This document shows, piece by piece, positions 41,840-43,478 of a DNA stretch of 43,478 nt. Source of the stretch: an uncultured Prevotellaceae bacterium (GTDB lineage Bacteria > Bacteroidota > Bacteroidia > Bacteroidales > Bacteroidaceae); assembly GCA_902800595.1 (NCBI GenBank), contig CADCFA010000019.1, positions 1-43,478 of the forward strand. The letters run 5' to 3'. Within the stretch, counting starts at the first letter, position 1, and each line of letters starts with the position of its first letter. The notes beneath the pieces were generated by a model. The model was not told the origin of the DNA, did no database searches, and was given only the letters and a program-made list of their open reading frames with translations. Made by a program: the position numbers and the translations under genes.

Positions 41840-42628
41840 TTACTTAAAGATGAGTACGCCGAGGGCGGTGAGTACCGATGCCAGTGTCAGCCAGAACGAC
41901 AACGTGCGACTCTCGTTGCCAGGCACGTTCGACTGGCGGGCTTTGGTCTCATTGGCTTTCACGTAGATCACATCGTTCTGCTGCACGTAATATGCCTCTG
42001 AGGAGAATATCTCCCTGGCATTAGTCAGACTGAGCGAGTAGATGGTCTTCTCTGCACCCTTCTGACGGATCACCAGCACGGAGTCACGCTTACCATACAC
42101 GTTCAGGTCGCCAGCCTTGCCCAATGCCTCCAACAGCGTCACGGCATCCTTGTCGATCTTATAGTTGCCGGGCTTGTTTACCTCACCCATCACGGTGTAG
42201 CTCAGGTTCATGAGATCCACCGTCACATTGGCATCCTTCAGCAGCTCCGAGTCAATCAGCTTGTTCTTGATAGCCTCCTGAGCCTCATAGCGCGACAGAC
42301 CACCCACGTGAATCTTGCCAGCCACTGGGAAGTCGATGTTACCTTCAGGATCCACAGTGTAGCCCATGGTGTAGAGACTCTGGTCAGCCAGCCCTGCCTT
42401 CACGTTGGTGATAAGGCCTTTGTTGAAGATATTGGCCATCTCCACGTTCTTGCTTTTCACGAGTATGGTGATCATATCGTTGGGCTGCAGACGGATGATG
42501 CCGTCGGTGGGTGTCGTTATCTGCTGACCGTTTTTCAGCTCCTGCAGATAATTATAGTTTTTCGGCGTGGCACAGCTGGCTAATATCAGAGCCGTAACTG
42601 CCGCTCCTGTCAGGTTTCTGATTCTCAT
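41840..42628 (-). CDS. Polysaccharide export lipoprotein (Wza-like)
   Basis: 262 residues with lipobox LASC (Cys19 lipidated), a poly_export domain (IIRLQPNDMITILVKSKN...), an SLBB-like domain (YTVMGEVNKPGNYKIDKDAVTLLEALGKAG) and a C-terminal hydrophobic segment (LTLASVLTALGVLIF). It forms the outer-membrane exit for the polymer. First gene of the operon; the start is set by the signal sequence MRIRNLTGAAV. Confidence 0.93.
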   Translation of the reverse strand: MRIRNLTGAAVTALILASCATPKNYNYLQELKNGQQITTPTDGIIRLQPNDMITILVKSKNVEMANIFNKGLITNVKAGLADQSLYTMGYTVDPEGNIDFPVAGKIHVGGLSRYEAQEAIKNKLIDSELLKDANVTVDLMNLSYTVMGEVNKPGNYKIDKDAVTLLEALGKAGDLNVYGKRDSVLVIRQKGAEKTIYSLSLTNAREIFSSEAYYVQQNDVIYVKANETKARQSNVPGNESRTLSFWLTLASVLTALGVLIFK

Positions 42629-42650
42629 TCTAATTCTAATGTCTAATCTT
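42621..42650. repeat. ATTCTA-type tandem repeat at the wza-like start
   Basis: Units ATTCTC, ATTCTA, ATTCTA, ATGTCTA with 6-7 bp period cover the start codon and 5' leader of the first polysaccharide gene. Confidence 0.7.
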
Positions 42651-42697
42651 TATTGTATCAAACGTATTTCACACCTTATTATTATGGGATGCGGCTG

Positions 42698-42705
42698 CAA
42701 AAATA
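42698..42705 (-). promoter_or_regulatory. -7 promoter element of the polysaccharide operon
   Basis: TATTTTTG on the minus strand, about 70 bp before the Wza-like start. The -33 box is weak (TTCG at 42726-42729). No UpxY-type antiterminator gene precedes the operon and no invertible promoter repeats were seen. Confidence 0.6.
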
Positions 42706-42767
42706 CGAAGATTATTTCAGTTTATCGAAGGAAACAGTCATTATTTAACTTTCCGTAAGAGTTGAAA

Positions 42768-43229
42768 TTACAAGATTATTTCCATCGTTGTCTTTTGCAC
42801 CTTCATACCCATATTCCTGTAGAAACAAAGTGCGGGGGCATTACCTTCCCATACATTCAGGGTGATGTTGTTGCAACCGATAGTTCTTGCGTAGTCACGG
42901 ACATGCTCATACAGAGCAGTTCCTACGTGTTTGCCACGAGCCTCTTCATCTACGCAGATGTCATCAATATACAGCGTCTTGATGTTCTGGAGCAACTTGT
43001 CATCCTTCACCTCCGTAATCACACAGAAGGCGTGACCAAGTACTTGACCGTCATCGAAGACGAAGACTGGTTTGCTCTCATCTTCGAGCAGGGCTTCAAG
43101 TTCCTGCTCATCATACTTTGTCGTGTCGGGTTTGAATAAATCAGGGCGTATGACATGATGCACCATGTTAACTTGATGCAGCAGCTTTATAATTGCCTGG
43201 ACGTCTCCTTTATCTGCCTTTCTTACCAT
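42768..43229 (-). CDS. GNAT family N-acetyltransferase
   Basis: 153 residues with the GNAT fold: YIDDICVDEEARGKHVGTALYEHV contains the acetyl-CoA loop (R-G-K-x-V-G), and WEGNAPALCFYRNMGM the late motif. The substrate is not evident. It has its own promoter and lies between the polysaccharide operon and the tmRNA gene. Confidence 0.9.
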   Translation of the reverse strand: MVRKADKGDVQAIIKLLHQVNMVHHVIRPDLFKPDTTKYDEQELEALLEDESKPVFVFDDGQVLGHAFCVITEVKDDKLLQNIKTLYIDDICVDEEARGKHVGTALYEHVRDYARTIGCNNITLNVWEGNAPALCFYRNMGMKVQKTTMEIIL

Positions 43230-43263
43230 AATATCATCAGGATGTACTTGTTAAAATCTAGGG

Positions 43264-43296
43264 CAAAGTTACTCATTTTGCCTTAAATTCACCAAA
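43264..43296 (-). promoter_or_regulatory. Promoter of the GNAT gene
   Basis: On the minus strand TTTG (43293-43296), 21 bp, TAACTTTG (43264-43271). Confidence 0.7.
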
Positions 43297-43352
43297 TTTG
43301 CAGCAAATATTAAAATAGTTTAGGAATTATCGAGCGTTATATTGCAGAAAAT

Positions 43353-43383
43353 TTTGGAGATTAGTTTTTATTTCGTATATTTG
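43353..43383 (+). promoter_or_regulatory. Promoter of the tmRNA gene
   Basis: TTTG (43353-43356), 19 bp, TATATTTG (43376-43383), about 26 bp before the mature 5' end. Confidence 0.75.
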
Positions 43384-43409
43384 CAGCCGAAATACGTGTT
43401 TCGACACCT

Positions 43410-43478
43410 GGGGTTGACTGGATTTGACAGCGGGTTGAGATGGTACGTAAGCACGCGGAGGCTTCTTGGTTCCCTCCA
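43410..43478 (+). ncRNA. ssrA: tmRNA, 5' end only
   Basis: The sequence starts GGGGTTGACTGGATTTGACA, the conserved 5' part of tmRNA (GGGG-x-TGA...TGG-TT-GACA), and continues with GCGGG. This forms half of the tRNA-like domain; the tag frame and 3' half lie beyond the window. It rescues stalled ribosomes with SmpB. Confidence 0.9.

Noticed and set aside
1-43478. CRISPR arrays, tRNA or rRNA genes, insertion sequences and phage genes
   Set aside because: No evenly spaced direct repeats with unique spacers, cloverleaf or rRNA sequence, transposase or integrase motifs were seen; only the tmRNA 5' end is present.

Overview
The window looks like a chromosomal segment from a fibre-degrading gut or rumen Bacteroidota, most likely Prevotellaceae. 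Evidence: promoters of the Bacteroidota form (TTTG, about 20 bp, TAnnTTTG) in front of most transcription units; almost no Shine-Dalgarno sequences; a secreted GH10 xylanase joined to a CE1-type feruloyl esterase, as in the Prevotella ruminicola Xyn10D-Fae1A type; a type B L31; DUF4369 lipoprotein; and an AraC-type hybrid two-component regulator. The genus is an inference. No tRNA, rRNA, CRISPR array, transposase or phage gene was seen.

Layout. 1-870: 3' end of a secreted S37-like serine peptidase. 926-9106: hemicellulose block with GH10-CE1 xylanase/esterase and GH51 arabinofuranosidase on the minus strand, and divergently a histidine kinase, a sugar/H+ symporter and a single-domain response regulator. 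9126-14808: housekeeping genes (dnaX; a DivIC/FtsB-like gene plus a membrane protein; then a DUF4369 lipoprotein, pyrC and a free-standing methionine synthase reactivation domain). 14817-18711: minus-strand unit of polyprenol-phosphate glycosyltransferase, PlsC-type acyltransferase, metallophosphoesterase and GH5 glucanase. 18794-27971: mfd, hsp20, a cytidylate kinase-like protein, a TrpB2-type synthase, a sensor-less hybrid two-component regulator, an orphan promoter-terminator unit, glutathione peroxidase and rpmE2. 28031-32632: EEP-family protein, udk, uracil-DNA-glycosylase-like protein, DUF308 membrane protein, histidine phosphatase and a Gly/Ser/His/Arg-rich secreted protein. 32812-42628: surface polysaccharide region. 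42768-43229: GNAT acetyltransferase. 43410-end: 5' end of tmRNA.

The most interesting part is the polysaccharide operon at 34703-42705 (minus strand). In transcription order it encodes a Wza-like export lipoprotein, a Wzz-like chain-length protein without kinase, an EpsG/Wzy-like polymerase, a single polypeptide joining a GT6 (ABO blood-group family) glycosyltransferase to a Wzx-type flippase, a GT11 alpha-1,2-fucosyltransferase, a GT2 glycosyltransferase and a small initiating sugar-phosphate transferase. The four sugar-handling enzymes match what is needed for a tetrasaccharide repeat ending in a histo-blood-group A or B trisaccharide: (Gal or GalNAc)-alpha-1,3-(Fuc-alpha-1,2)-Gal. I infer a host-mimicking capsule or exopolysaccharide in which the last glycosyltransferase is physically tied to the flippase.

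Other points of note are 6-9 bp, mostly 7-bp-period, tandem repeats at several gene junctions, a large AT-rich hairpin between the divergent dnaX and divIC promoters, the orphan transcript near 26851-26953, and the hybrid regulator that has lost its sensor domain.
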